DNA of 64,000 nucleotides, taken from positions 1 through 64,000 of the forward strand of contig NZ_LXEY01000018.1 of the NCBI RefSeq assembly GCF_001657475.1, in the 5' to 3' direction. Numbering within the stretch: the first letter of the stretch is position 1; each line of letters starts with the position of its first letter. This stretch comes from Enteractinococcus helveticum (GTDB taxonomy: Bacteria > Actinomycetota > Actinomycetes > Actinomycetales > Micrococcaceae). Under the pieces are notes generated by a model that did not search any database, had not been told where the DNA came from, and worked only from the letters and a program-made list of their open reading frames with translations. Below are positions 35,310 to 44,004 of this stretch, in pieces. Both the position numbers and the translations under genes were made by a program.

Positions 35310-37286
35310 TTAGAATCTGCTCATAGCATTTCGGACTTTGCTGACGTAGTCCTTCGTATCGGGGTACATTCCGTACTTCCGGACCCCGCCTTCACCTTGG
35401 TAATAACCGGCAATACCAATATCACCTGGGTTATTTCGCTGCAGATGACGAATGATCGCCACGCCCGCAGTGATGTTGTCCTGCGGATCCAGGAGGTTCA
35501 ACTTCCGACCAACGAGCTGAGATGCCCACTCACCAGATGATGGAATGACCTGCATGGTACCGATCGCGTTGGCGGGGGAGACCGCCGTCGGGTTGAAAGC
35601 AGACTCTACCTGAGCATGCGCCAACGCCAATTTCGGATCGACACCCATCTGGCTTGCCGTCTGGCTTACCATCTGGCGCACCTGCTGAGTTGATGGCATG
35701 GGAGCAGCCAACAGCGCACGCTTATTGGCGTTCGCATTGGCCACGACGTGATCCGGATAGGTGTAGTGCAAGAACGTATTGCCGATGAGCTGTTCATTAT
35801 TGTCCGCCGACGCCGTCGTCATCGAACTAGAACCACCCTTACCAGACAGCTTGAGTGTCTGGCCGGGGTAAATAACCGACGATGCCGACAATCCATTGGC
35901 TTGCAGCAGTGTCGACAGGCTCACACCATTACGTGAAGCGATGCCCGACAGGGTGTCACCCGACTTGACGGTGTAAGAACCAGTGCTCTTCGACGAACTA
36001 CTCGAGCTGTTTGACGACGAGCCTGAGCTGTTTGAAGTAGCTGCCGAACCTGACAGTTTGAGCTTTTGCCCCGGGTAAATAATGGAGCTGGAGCTCAGAC
36101 CGTTTGCCTTGAGAATCGTAGACAAACCGACCCCGTTGCGAGCGGCGATGCCAGACAGCGTATCGCCGGCCTTGACAGTGTAGGTCGAAGCGCTAGATGA
36201 ACTCGACGACTTATTCGAACCCGAAGACGATGCACCAGACGAGGAGCTAGAACTTGCAGCACTACCTGAGAGTTTAATTTTCTGACCAGGGAAGATCGTC
36301 GAGGACAACGACAGGCCATTAGCCTTCAGGATCGTGGACAACCCGACCCCGTTGCGAGCGGCAATACCCGACAGTGTGTCGCCGGCTTTTACCGTATAGG
36401 ACGACGATGACCCCGATGAGGAACTGTTAGAGGATGTGGACTTCGCCGAGGACGACGAGCTGGATGCACTACCCGACAGTTTGAGCTGCTGGCCAGGATA
36501 AATAATCGATGACCGAGACAGGCCGTTGGCGTTCAACAGTGTCGACAGGCTGACGTTGTTCTTAGCAGCGATGCCTGAGAGAGTGTCGCCCGATTGCACC
36601 TTATATGTGCCGCCACCCGAAGACGACGATGTGGAAGTCTTCGATGACGATGAAGAAGCTGACGAGGCAGAGCCTGAGAGCTTCAACGACTGTCCCGGGT
36701 AGATAACCGAAGACATCGACAAGCCATTGGCTTTCAGTAGGGTCGACAAGCCAATCCCATTGCGAGCGGCAATGGCCGACAGAGTGTCACCAGCTTTGAC
36801 CTTGTAGGTGCCCTTCGACGACGAAGATGAAGTTGAACGGGCACTGGTCGTAGTCGAGCTGCTGGAACTTGCTGGACCGAGGTTGAGCTGATCACCGGGG
36901 TAAATAGTCGATGAGGCTTTGAGGTCATTCCACTTCAACAGATTAGAAAGCGAGACCTTATGCTTCAGTGCAATGTGGCCCAGCGTATCGCCCGATTCGA
37001 CCTTATAGGTCTTGGGGGCGGTCTTAGCTGCTTGGAAGTACTCCTGAGTAAATCGTGCCGGCAGGGCTACAGCTAGCTGATCTGCAGGAATCAGGGTTGC
37101 TTCGAGCTGTTGTTGTGCTGCTGTCAGGTTGGCAGCTGTTGCAGGCTTAGGACTAAACGCCGTACTGGGTGCATCAGCTACCGCCGCGGTGGCCACAGTG
37201 GCGGAGCCTAAGGCAAGTAACGGCAGAGCCGAAGTCGCAACAGCTGATTTGTAAAACCGGGAAGCCCCGGAAGTACGGTCAGTCAT
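35310..37286 (-). CDS. Secreted multi-LysM protein with C-terminal transglycosylase-like domain
   Basis: A signal peptide (about residues 1-38, with SALPLLALGSATVATAAVA) is followed by six LysM repeats at about 92-136, 159-204, 226-271, 296-340, 367-412 and 437-481. Ser-rich linkers of about 20-30 residues join them. The C-terminus (about 535-658) is an SLT-type lysozyme-like domain: AHAQVESAFNPTAVS with the probable catalytic Glu561, GTMQVIP and NITAGVAII. It should bind peptidoglycan through LysM and cleave glycan strands. Repeats 2-6 are nearly identical. It stands in the same direction as the kinase gene. Confidence 0.92.
   Translation of the reverse strand: MTDRTSGASRFYKSAVATSALPLLALGSATVATAAVADAPSTAFSPKPATAANLTAAQQQLEATLIPADQLAVALPARFTQEYFQAAKTAPKTYKVESGDTLGHIALKHKVSLSNLLKWNDLKASSTIYPGDQLNLGPASSSSSTTTSARSTSSSSSKGTYKVKAGDTLSAIAARNGIGLSTLLKANGLSMSSVIYPGQSLKLSGSASSASSSSSKTSTSSSSGGGTYKVQSGDTLSGIAAKNNVSLSTLLNANGLSRSSIIYPGQQLKLSGSASSSSSSAKSTSSNSSSSGSSSSYTVKAGDTLSGIAARNGVGLSTILKANGLSLSSTIFPGQKIKLSGSAASSSSSSGASSSGSNKSSSSSSASTYTVKAGDTLSGIAARNGVGLSTILKANGLSSSSIIYPGQKLKLSGSAATSNSSGSSSNSSSSSSKSTGSYTVKSGDTLSGIASRNGVSLSTLLQANGLSASSVIYPGQTLKLSGKGGSSSMTTASADNNEQLIGNTFLHYTYPDHVVANANANKRALLAAPMPSTQQVRQMVSQTASQMGVDPKLALAHAQVESAFNPTAVSPANAIGTMQVIPSSGEWASQLVGRKLNLLDPQDNITAGVAIIRHLQRNNPGDIGIAGYYQGEGGVRKYGMYPDTKDYVSKVRNAMSRF
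35844..36812 (-). repeat. Tandem LysM-linker coding repeats (five near-identical units)
   Basis: Five units of about 205-215 bases, each a LysM domain plus Ser-rich linker, recur in tandem (domains 2-6). Core blocks such as those coding GDTLSGIAARNGVGLSTILKANGLS are repeated nearly letter for letter between units 4 and 5. The first LysM (residues 92-136) is more diverged. Confidence 0.85.
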
Positions 37287-37516
37287 GGATAACGTATCCT
37301 CTTTGCGTCAGGCACCCGAGCCAGGGGAAGTTCTTGTGCACTGTGTGACAAAAATAGCGTCGAGGTGTACGTGATGAAAATGTTACATAAGTGAATATAC
37401 ATGACGGGTGGGACAAATGTTAATAGGAGAGGTTTGATCGTCTTTGTGTGACGACGTTCCCGTGTCGAGTGCGCCAGACGTCCCTACACAGCAGGAAACT
37501 GCGATAATGTTGAGAT
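37287..37516. other. Divergent promoter region between the LysM and Rv2175c-like genes
   Basis: No gene. AGAGGA lies 10 bases before the LysM gene ATG. The other end carries the TAATGT box of the Rv2175c-like gene. I looked for a cyclic di-AMP riboswitch, common before LysM genes, and found no matching conserved blocks. Confidence 0.5.
37505..37510 (+). promoter_or_regulatory. Probable -10 box of the Rv2175c-like gene
   Basis: TAATGT (within GATAATGTT) is followed by 6 bases and the GTG at 37517; no Shine-Dalgarno. A leaderless transcript is likely. Confidence 0.5.
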
Positions 37517-37879
37517 GTGAAGGAAAACCAAGATCTAGAAGTACTTGTTGATGAGTGGCTCACGTTGCCAGAGATTGCAGAACGCCTTGATGTAATTGTG
37601 ACTCGAGTTCACAAGATGATTAAGGAAGGACATCTCGTCGACGTTCGTCGCGGTAAGAGAAATGTCCGGTATGTCCCTGCTGCATTTTTCACTGACGCGG
37701 GTATCTTAAAGCCGCTTCGTGGCACCATCATGGTCCTTGCTGATGCAGGATTCAACGACGTCGAGATTATTCGTTGGCTGTTTACCGAAGACGAATCTTT
37801 GCCGGGCCGTCCTATCGACGCTCTCCATGCCGGCAAGAAGACTGAGATTCGTCGCAGGGCCCAGGCGTTGGCCTGGTAG
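37517..37879 (+). CDS. Rv2175c-family winged-helix DNA-binding protein
   Basis: The winged-helix core is WLTLPEIAERLDVIVTRVHKMIKEG with the basic wing VDVRRGKRNVRYVP. The family tail RPIDALHAGKKTEIRRRAQAL is nearly the same as in M. tuberculosis Rv2175c (RPVDALHAHQAREVVRRAQA). Rv2175c binds DNA and is phosphorylated by PknL on Thr9 in a flexible N-terminal tail, which abolishes DNA binding. Here that tail is much shorter (MKENQDLEVLVDE) and has no threonine before residue 17. The gene is three bases from the convergent polyprenyl synthase stop. 120 residues. Confidence 0.88.
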   Translation: MKENQDLEVLVDEWLTLPEIAERLDVIVTRVHKMIKEGHLVDVRRGKRNVRYVPAAFFTDAGILKPLRGTIMVLADAGFNDVEIIRWLFTEDESLPGRPIDALHAGKKTEIRRRAQALAW

Positions 37880-37882
37880 TAG

Positions 37883-38959
37883 CTAGTGCTGGCGGTGCAG
37901 AAGTCCAGAGACGAGTTGCTCCAGGCCAGACTGTACTTCTTCGGCCACGGGTAGCTCTTTGAGCGCTTGGTAGGTCTGTTCGCCAAGTCGTTGGATTTCG
38001 GCTTCGACTAATGCGCGTGCTCCAGACGATTCGATGAGTACTTGCATCTTTTCGACTGTATGTTCGCTGGTCTGGGGATCTTTCAGAAAATTGTTGAGCA
38101 TTTGAGTATTTTCTGGCTCCAGATTCTTTAACGCATGAGCCACGAGCTCAGTGCGTTTGCCTTCTATCAGATCATCGCCCGCTGGTTTCCCAGTTAGAGA
38201 TGGGTCACCGAATACCCCCAGGAGGTCGTCGTCGAGCTGAAATGCCATGCCAAGAGGCGTCGAGAAATCTCGGTACGTCTTTAACGTGGTTTCATCAGCT
38301 CCGGCGAGAATTCCACCGAGCTCAAATGGCCAAACAGCAGAATAATGTGCAGATTTATACTGCAGCACTGTCCGAGCCTGCCTTAAACCAGCCTCAGGAT
38401 CGGATGGGATATTGGCCTCTGCGAGGATATCAAGATACTGTCCCGTCATCACTTCGAAGCGCATGGCATGGAACGCTTCGCGAGCAGGCGTAGCAAACGC
38501 GGTAGCGTCCGCCGTTGTCGAGAAGACTTCTTCACTGAGCCCTAGTGCTAAGTCTCCTGCCAAAATAGCGGCCGACACGCCAAAGTGTGCTCCATCTTGC
38601 GCCCACTGTTCGTTGTGGTGGAGCTTTTCGAAGCTCTTATGAACAGAAGGTTGACCACGGCGAGTATCTGAACGATCAAGAACATCGTCATGAATCAAGG
38701 CAGCAGCCTGGAACAGTTCCAGCGCCACACCGGCCTCAACAATGCGAGGATCATCGGCTGCGCCGCTGGCACCTTGCCAACCCCACCACGCTAACAACGC
38801 GCGGAGACGCTTGCCACCTTCTACTAACCGTGCGATGGAGCCGACCAGCGGTTCTGCAGCTGGTTCAATATCACTAGCACGACGCCGATAGTCGGCTAGT
38901 AGGTCCTGCATTCGATCTTGGACCTTCGTCCGAAACCACGCGGCGTCCAATGTCGTCAC
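37883..38959 (-). CDS. Polyprenyl diphosphate synthase, IdsA type
   Basis: The trans-prenyl synthase motifs are present: first Asp-rich AALIHDDVLDRSDTRRGQPS and second FQLDDDLLGVFGD. It would condense isopentenyl diphosphate with allylic diphosphates to geranylgeranyl or similar products. GTG start with AGGAGA nine bases upstream; a longer open frame lacks support. 358 residues fits IdsA/GGPP synthase, and M. tuberculosis idsA2 (Rv2173) holds the same place. Exact chain length of the product cannot be read. Confidence 0.9.
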   Translation of the reverse strand: MTTLDAAWFRTKVQDRMQDLLADYRRRASDIEPAAEPLVGSIARLVEGGKRLRALLAWWGWQGASGAADDPRIVEAGVALELFQAAALIHDDVLDRSDTRRGQPSVHKSFEKLHHNEQWAQDGAHFGVSAAILAGDLALGLSEEVFSTTADATAFATPAREAFHAMRFEVMTGQYLDILAEANIPSDPEAGLRQARTVLQYKSAHYSAVWPFELGGILAGADETTLKTYRDFSTPLGMAFQLDDDLLGVFGDPSLTGKPAGDDLIEGKRTELVAHALKNLEPENTQMLNNFLKDPQTSEHTVEKMQVLIESSGARALVEAEIQRLGEQTYQALKELPVAEEVQSGLEQLVSGLLHRQH

Positions 38960-39035
38960 GGTGTTGAGTCTCCTGCCTGCTGAGCGATTCAGCAAAAAAA
39001 ATTCTATTCGTCTCAACCTTACCGGCAGCACGGCG

Positions 39036-39041
39036 TAGACT
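39036..39041 (+). promoter_or_regulatory. Probable -10 box of dinB
   Basis: TAGACT is followed by 6 bases and the ATG at 39048; no Shine-Dalgarno. No SOS box is visible nearby. Confidence 0.5.
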
Positions 39042-39047
39042 AGGCAT

Positions 39048-40322
39048 ATGGTCTCAGCGGGTCAAAACTCAGTTTCCGGCCAGAAGTACGTCGATGAGTC
39101 GTGGGACGCAACCATATTGCATATCGATATGGACGCATTCTTCTTGTCCGTAGAGCTACTGGACTACCCTCAATTTCGTGGTCGCCCCGCAGTAGTGGGT
39201 GGCAAGTCGCCGAGATCAGTCGTCACCTCGGCTTCGTATGAAGCTCGTGAATTTGGTATTCGTTCTGCGATGCCAATGGCCCATGCTCTGGCGCGCTATC
39301 CACGGCTAATTGTCATTGAACCCACGAGAGAAAAATACTCACAAGCCTCACAGAGCGTCATGGAGGTGTTGCATGACATTACCCCAATGGTGGAGCAGCT
39401 ATCTATTGATGAGGCCTTCGTGGACGTTGAGGGTGCCCGCAGACGCTTGGGAAGTCCTGCTCAAATAGCAAGCCTCATTAAAGAACGAATCCGGGAGGCA
39501 ACGCAGCTACCCTCGACCGTCGGAGTTGCTGCTACCAAATCCTTGGCAAAAATTCTTTCGGACCGTTCCAAACCCGATGGTATTGGGGTAGTTCCGGCCA
39601 ACCGAACACGCGAGTATCTCGCGCCGTTGCCGGTGAATGTGATCTGGGGCGTGGGACCGAAGTTATTCGAGCGTCTCAATAACGCTGCAATTCATACGGT
39701 AGGAGATCTTGCTGCTCAAGACCCAGTTCGAATGAAACGCTGGCTTGGAGTCACTGGCCCACAGATCGTCCAACTTGCACGTGGGGAAGATCCACGACCG
39801 GTCGAGCCACGCCAGGATGCAAAGACTGTATCAGTGGAACACACCTTTGATCATGACATCACGGACCCTTACCTGCTTGAAAAAAACCTACTGGATCTGT
39901 CATACGAGTGCTCGCGACGGGTACGCAATGAGGGCCTGGCAGCCGGTGGCATCAGTGTGAAGGTCAAAGATGTCGATTTTTCTACACGCACCAAATCTGT
40001 CACCCTACACACGCCCGCCACTTCAGGTGCCGTGTTTTTCGAGCACACCAAGCACCTGCTTGAAGGCCTCATGAGCCAGCGGTGGCACCCTGTTCGACTG
40101 CTAGGGGTAAGGGCAGATCGTGTAGCCAAACCAGTTGAACAATCTGAGGCCCAAGAATCACTTTTTGACTTGGAGGGCTCTTCCACCCAAACGCACTCGG
40201 AAAAGGATTGGGATGCCACCGACAAAATTTTAGATGACGTGGCCCAGAAATTCCCTGCTGCAGCGATTAAACCGGCAACCCTGTTGCGTCATCAACGCCA
40301 AGCTCGGATGTCAGATGGTTAG
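39048..40322 (+). CDS. dinB: DNA polymerase IV (Y-family)
   Basis: DinB is a translesion polymerase without proofreading. Palm motifs are LHIDMDAFFLSVELL (metal Asp), SASYEAREFGIRSAMPM and LSIDEAFVDVEG (catalytic Asp-Glu), followed by the helix-hairpin-helix thumb (VIWGVGPKLFERL) and little finger. The C-terminal QESLFDLEG is a good match to a beta-clamp binding motif. 424 residues is slightly longer than usual. It stands alone. Confidence 0.94.
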   Translation: MVSAGQNSVSGQKYVDESWDATILHIDMDAFFLSVELLDYPQFRGRPAVVGGKSPRSVVTSASYEAREFGIRSAMPMAHALARYPRLIVIEPTREKYSQASQSVMEVLHDITPMVEQLSIDEAFVDVEGARRRLGSPAQIASLIKERIREATQLPSTVGVAATKSLAKILSDRSKPDGIGVVPANRTREYLAPLPVNVIWGVGPKLFERLNNAAIHTVGDLAAQDPVRMKRWLGVTGPQIVQLARGEDPRPVEPRQDAKTVSVEHTFDHDITDPYLLEKNLLDLSYECSRRVRNEGLAAGGISVKVKDVDFSTRTKSVTLHTPATSGAVFFEHTKHLLEGLMSQRWHPVRLLGVRADRVAKPVEQSEAQESLFDLEGSSTQTHSEKDWDATDKILDDVAQKFPAAAIKPATLLRHQRQARMSDG

Positions 40323-40443
40323 ATGTTGAATCTTATAGTTCACCATGTGACAATCTCAGCAAATAGTCAGGCAAAAACTCTAGAATAGAAACAGACTCAA
40401 CCGGAAATTCGACGAGTTTTCGGTATCACATGTGGAGGCGACC

Positions 40444-40824
40444 ATGGGTTTATCAGATAGAGAGCAAGAGGTATTTGCTGAGATCGAATCTCAGTTGATT
40501 TCAGACGACCCAAAATTTGCATCGCAGATGCAAATGAACGCAAAGGGGCCGTTACGTCGATTCTCAACTCGCAATATTGTCCTTGGTGTGCTAACCGCCA
40601 CCATTGGCATTGTGGTGTTGTTAACCGGAGTGACGATTGATGCTATCTGGTTGGGGATTGTCGGTTTTATCGTTATGGGTGGCGGGATCTACCTTGCAAC
40701 GAAACGGACCACTAAACCACCTAGCAAGTCAGGCCGTCGCGGCGGTTCCGGATCCTCGAAATCGAATCATGGATTTATGGAAGGGCTTGAATCGCGCTGG
40801 GATGAACGCCGGCGCCAGCAGTAA
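40444..40824 (+). CDS. DUF3040 membrane protein (Rv2169c position)
   Basis: The N-terminal LSDREQEVFAEIESQLISDDPKFA is the DUF3040 signature, followed by two membrane segments at about residues 45-65 and 68-87 and a basic Gly/Ser-rich tail. ATG chosen because TGGAGG lies five bases upstream. M. tuberculosis Rv2169c is in the same neighbourhood near lppM and mraZ. Function unknown in all members I know. Confidence 0.85.
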   Translation: MGLSDREQEVFAEIESQLISDDPKFASQMQMNAKGPLRRFSTRNIVLGVLTATIGIVVLLTGVTIDAIWLGIVGFIVMGGGIYLATKRTTKPPSKSGRRGGSGSSKSNHGFMEGLESRWDERRRQQ

Positions 40825-40855
40825 GGTTTACCGACCCTGGCACTTGCCCTTCACG

Positions 40856-40892
40856 ACAAAACCCGTAGCGTACGCTACGGGTTTTGTTTTCC
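40856..40892 (+). terminator. Bidirectional intrinsic terminator
   Basis: ACAAAACCCGTAGC and GCTACGGGTTTTGT pair over 14 bp with loop GTAC, followed by TTTTCC. It separates the convergent DUF3040 and lipoprotein genes. Confidence 0.9.
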
Positions 40893-40910
40893 TAGTATCT
40901 CGACCCATCC

Positions 40911-42995
40911 TCACGAATTGCCAGAGCTTTGATCGGGGTCATCTTCATCCGTTGCCTCAACCGAATCTGTCTCTGGGCTCGCCCTCTCAGCCTCCTGCCT
41001 CTTTTGTCGAAGTCGACTTTGCAGGTGCTGGTATTGCGTCTGTGAAGGTATAGGGACATCGGGAAACGGGCCGGGACTCTCAAGCGACTTCGTTGTTTGT
41101 CGGGGTCGAGGGGTTGGTACCGTGGATTGCTGGTCAGAGCCGGAAGCCGGTGGCGTTTCAAAAATTTCTGTTTCAGTCAGGCGGTCTTTTGGCCCCTGGA
41201 CATGGTAGGGTTTCGCCTCTTCAACTGAGCGCGCAGGTGCGACACTCCAGACCCTGGTTGCTGCCCTACGGGTCCGGAAGAGTAGCACTACGATAACGAT
41301 CAGGAACACGACAGACAGGGCAGCGACCCAAGCGGTCGTAATGGTCGGCCCATTAGCCTGAATCATAAAGGTGCCAGTTGAATCTTGGATTGCAATAGTG
41401 CGTTCATTGGACTCATCTTCACCGCTGTGCCCCGAATGCATGGCTGGTAGTTGCACCCTGAAAGTCGTTGTCTCTTCTACTCCACCAGTCACCACTTCCC
41501 AAATGGGGGAAAGATCCACGCGTAGATCATAAGAGGCCCAAATGCCGGTTATCGGACCATGATCGATTGATGCTGGGGTCTCAACTCCCTTATCCTGCAG
41601 ATAAGTATTGATCATTTGTGTGAGCTCATGGGCGCTTTGGGCCCTGAACGTCGTGGCATACACAGTCTTGTCCCCTTCAACTGCGGTATGGAAAGACCCA
41701 GTATTGGGTGGTGGCGAAAATCGATCAGTCACCGTATCTTCGTGCCCTTCTACCGTGGCATTGTCTACTACAAACTCAAAGGTTTGTTCCATACTGCCAT
41801 CGAAGCCGAGTTGTGTGACTGCGGTCATTTGTTGCAGCGGCATGCCACGGTTGAACTCCGCGAAGAACTCACCGTCACCACGGCGGTCTTCAACGAGTTG
41901 CCAGTGTTCCGGGTAGGTGGTTTCGCCGTCAAGTTGTTGTAGGTTATTCGGGTCGCAAATCTGTGCGCAGGTCCAATTGGTGCCGAGGTATTGGGTAATG
42001 ACATCTGGAGAAGTATCGGCAGTCACTTCTTGTACTTCGAAAGAGGCTTCGTCGTTTGCCAACAGTAGTTGCATGCCAGCGCTGACGGCTTCCGGGGTTG
42101 AAAACTGTGCTGCGACTTGACGGATTGTATCGCTGCCGTCAGCAGGGTCTGACGGACCGGCATCTTGAACGGGTTCTGTGAGTCCCTCAAGATCGTTGAG
42201 CTGTGCGATCTGTTCGGTGAGGAATTCATTTTGGATCTCTGCTGAGTCCGCTGAGATGCTGTACACCATGGTGACTCGCATGTCGCCCGATTCCAGGAAC
42301 TCCAAATCGAGCCCGACATCTTCAAAGCGATGATCCTGAGTGAGCTGGAAGTTGATGCGGGGGAGTGAAGTGGAGGTGTTGATTTCCTCACCATTGAAGA
42401 CGACTGTGGCGGTACCGCTAGAAGTTAACACTGTTGCGTTGCTCTCCACGACACCTTCGTTCATGAGCGCATCGGCTGCCCAGCCCATTAAGTCGTCGTT
42501 ATAAAAGCTTTCCTGGACTGACAAGGTTGTCATTAACGGTTGATCAGCAAGCTCAATACTCATGTCGCGTTCTGCGGCGGGTATTGCGGAAGCCTCAAGC
42601 AGGGAATTGATCTTATTCTCGTAGTCCTCAAGGTCGTTGAACGCTAGCGTGAAAGTAGCACTGTAGCCTTCCTCGCGCTGTTCTACGCCGTCAAACGACA
42701 GTACCTCAGGGGCATGTGATTCGAGGACCTGTGTTGCAGCTTCAAGACCACCGGACAACGACTCGATATCAGCGTCGGCCATCGTCATAACAAAGGTCCG
42801 AGAACCCGAAAAATCGTCCTCGAGCTCCAGCTGGCTGTTGACGTCTGCGCCGCAGGCAACCAAGACCAGTGCACATAGCGATGCCAAAGCCGCCCAGATG
42901 CGTGTCCGTTTACCACGGGGTGCATCCGGTTGTGTGGTCCGAAGAGATAATGTCTGCAAAACACTACTTTCAATCGAGGCGCCACCGACGGACAT
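40911..42995 (-). CDS. Large lipoprotein with LppM-like N-terminal region and C-terminal membrane anchor
   Basis: A signal sequence ends in the lipobox LVLVACGAD (lipid Cys48). The following region (SQLELEDDFSGSRTFVMTMADADIE, in pieces) resembles the LppM family, and M. tuberculosis lppM (Rv2171) holds a comparable place. LppM is about 230 residues; this protein has 694. A large outside region rich in acidic residues leads to a second membrane segment near 551-573, then about 120 cytoplasmic residues that are basic, Pro-rich and end in an acidic tail. The ATG has a TAAGAT box seven bases upstream. The role is unknown; assignment to LppM is tentative. Confidence 0.75.
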   Translation of the reverse strand: MSVGGASIESSVLQTLSLRTTQPDAPRGKRTRIWAALASLCALVLVACGADVNSQLELEDDFSGSRTFVMTMADADIESLSGGLEAATQVLESHAPEVLSFDGVEQREEGYSATFTLAFNDLEDYENKINSLLEASAIPAAERDMSIELADQPLMTTLSVQESFYNDDLMGWAADALMNEGVVESNATVLTSSGTATVVFNGEEINTSTSLPRINFQLTQDHRFEDVGLDLEFLESGDMRVTMVYSISADSAEIQNEFLTEQIAQLNDLEGLTEPVQDAGPSDPADGSDTIRQVAAQFSTPEAVSAGMQLLLANDEASFEVQEVTADTSPDVITQYLGTNWTCAQICDPNNLQQLDGETTYPEHWQLVEDRRGDGEFFAEFNRGMPLQQMTAVTQLGFDGSMEQTFEFVVDNATVEGHEDTVTDRFSPPPNTGSFHTAVEGDKTVYATTFRAQSAHELTQMINTYLQDKGVETPASIDHGPITGIWASYDLRVDLSPIWEVVTGGVEETTTFRVQLPAMHSGHSGEDESNERTIAIQDSTGTFMIQANGPTITTAWVAALSVVFLIVIVVLLFRTRRAATRVWSVAPARSVEEAKPYHVQGPKDRLTETEIFETPPASGSDQQSTVPTPRPRQTTKSLESPGPFPDVPIPSQTQYQHLQSRLRQKRQEAERASPETDSVEATDEDDPDQSSGNS

Positions 42996-43002
42996 GCCGG
43001 TG

Positions 43003-43008
43003 ATCTTA
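43003..43008 (-). promoter_or_regulatory. Probable -10 box of the lipoprotein gene
   Basis: TAAGAT on the minus strand, 7 bases before the ATG at 42995, no Shine-Dalgarno. Confidence 0.45.
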
Positions 43009-43131
43009 CCGAATCCATCTTAACGAGATTGCAGGCACTCGTCGCTCACGACAACGGCCCCCACTTTGCTCCACCACCTACGATCGGCCGACCTCAACGA
43101 GGATATGCAACGACGCGAATGCCCTCATCTT

Positions 43132-43153
43132 TCACAATTGTCACAATTGTCAC
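43132..43153. promoter_or_regulatory. Tandem TCACAATTG repeats
   Basis: TCACAATTG occurs twice without a gap, followed by TCAC. Each copy contains the palindrome CAATTG. It lies between two divergent starts and looks like an operator; no regulator can be assigned. Confidence 0.35.
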
Positions 43154-43316
43154 TTCATCGAAAAATAGGTCCCCACCATCCTCCCCAAAGCGCCCCACTT
43201 CCGCCCCCTGACGCTAAGAATCGCGGAATTATGCGGTTATGCCTAGTGAGACACCAGCTTTAGTGAGTTGGTAAATTCTTGGAAATTCGCAAATAATGAG
43301 GGATGAAGTATTGAAT

Positions 43317-43346
43317 GTGGGGGAAAGTGGGGTAAAGTGGAGCACG
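43317..43346 (+). promoter_or_regulatory. MraZ-type binding boxes of the dcw promoter
   Basis: GTGGGGGAAA, GTGGGGTAAA and GTGGAGCACG are three direct repeats exactly 10 bp apart. MraZ is known to bind TGGG-type direct repeats with this period upstream of its own gene. They start 90 bases before the mraZ ATG. Confidence 0.8.
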
Positions 43347-43406
43347 AAGAGGACGGTGATCGCAGAGCTAGAGCAAAAGGGATCAAACCACGCTGGAGGT
43401 AGTGCC

Positions 43407-43838
43407 ATGTTTTTAGGTACATACACTCCACGATTGGATGAGAAGTCCCGGCTGATCTTGCCAGCGAAGTTCAGAGATGAACTGTCTGACGGACTGGTAC
43501 TCACCAGAGGTCAGGAGCGCTGTGTATACGTGTTCTCGATGGAGGAATTCCAGCGAGTACACAATCAGATGCGTGAAGCACCGCTCTCTTCGCGTCAGGC
43601 TAGGGACTACATTCGTGTCTTCCTATCCGGTGCTTCAGACGAAACGCCGGACAAGCAAGGCAGGATCACGATTCCAGCACCGTTGCGCGAGTACGCGGGG
43701 TTGGATCGGGATGTGGCAGTCATTGGTGCTGGCACCCGAGCAGAGATCTGGGACCAGACGGCATGGAACGAATATCTCGAGGCACAAGAAACGGCATTCT
43801 CAGAAACCGACGAGGAAATCATTCCAGGATTGTTCTGA
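43407..43838 (+). CDS. mraZ: Transcriptional regulator MraZ
   Basis: MraZ is the AbrB-fold ring-shaped regulator at the head of the dcw cluster. Both repeats are visible: [25 protein letters not shown] and, in the second half, [18 protein letters not shown]. The ATG has GGAGG seven bases upstream; the frame is open 37 codons further without support. 143 residues is typical. It probably controls the cluster through the three boxes upstream. Confidence 0.95.
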   Translation: MFLGTYTPRLDEKSRLILPAKFRDELSDGLVLTRGQERCVYVFSMEEFQRVHNQMREAPLSSRQARDYIRVFLSGASDETPDKQGRITIPAPLREYAGLDRDVAVIGAGTRAEIWDQTAWNEYLEAQETAFSETDEEIIPGLF

Positions 43839-44004
43839 TTCAAGATCCAGTCACGGCATAAATCAACATTTGACAAGGTCTCTTATTTCAGACCTCTGTC
43901 CGAACAGCTGGCCCGTCTTCCCCTGGGCCAGGTGCACGGATGGGGATCTGGGGTAAGAGCCATCATTTTTGCAGGGCAGCAACGGCGGAGAACGAAGGAG
44001 CGTA

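Larger units (their letters stand above)
42996..43406. other. Divergent regulatory region between the lipoprotein gene and mraZ
   Basis: No gene is supported. It contains the lipoprotein -10 box, the TCACAATTG direct repeats and the mraZ promoter boxes. Confidence 0.6.

Noticed and set aside
37287-37440. Cyclic di-AMP riboswitch before the LysM gene
   Set aside because: Such elements are frequent before wall hydrolase genes, but the conserved blocks are not visible on the minus strand here.
38960-39047. SOS box upstream of dinB
   Set aside because: No inverted repeat resembling the actinobacterial LexA site is present; only a TAGACT -10-like box was found.
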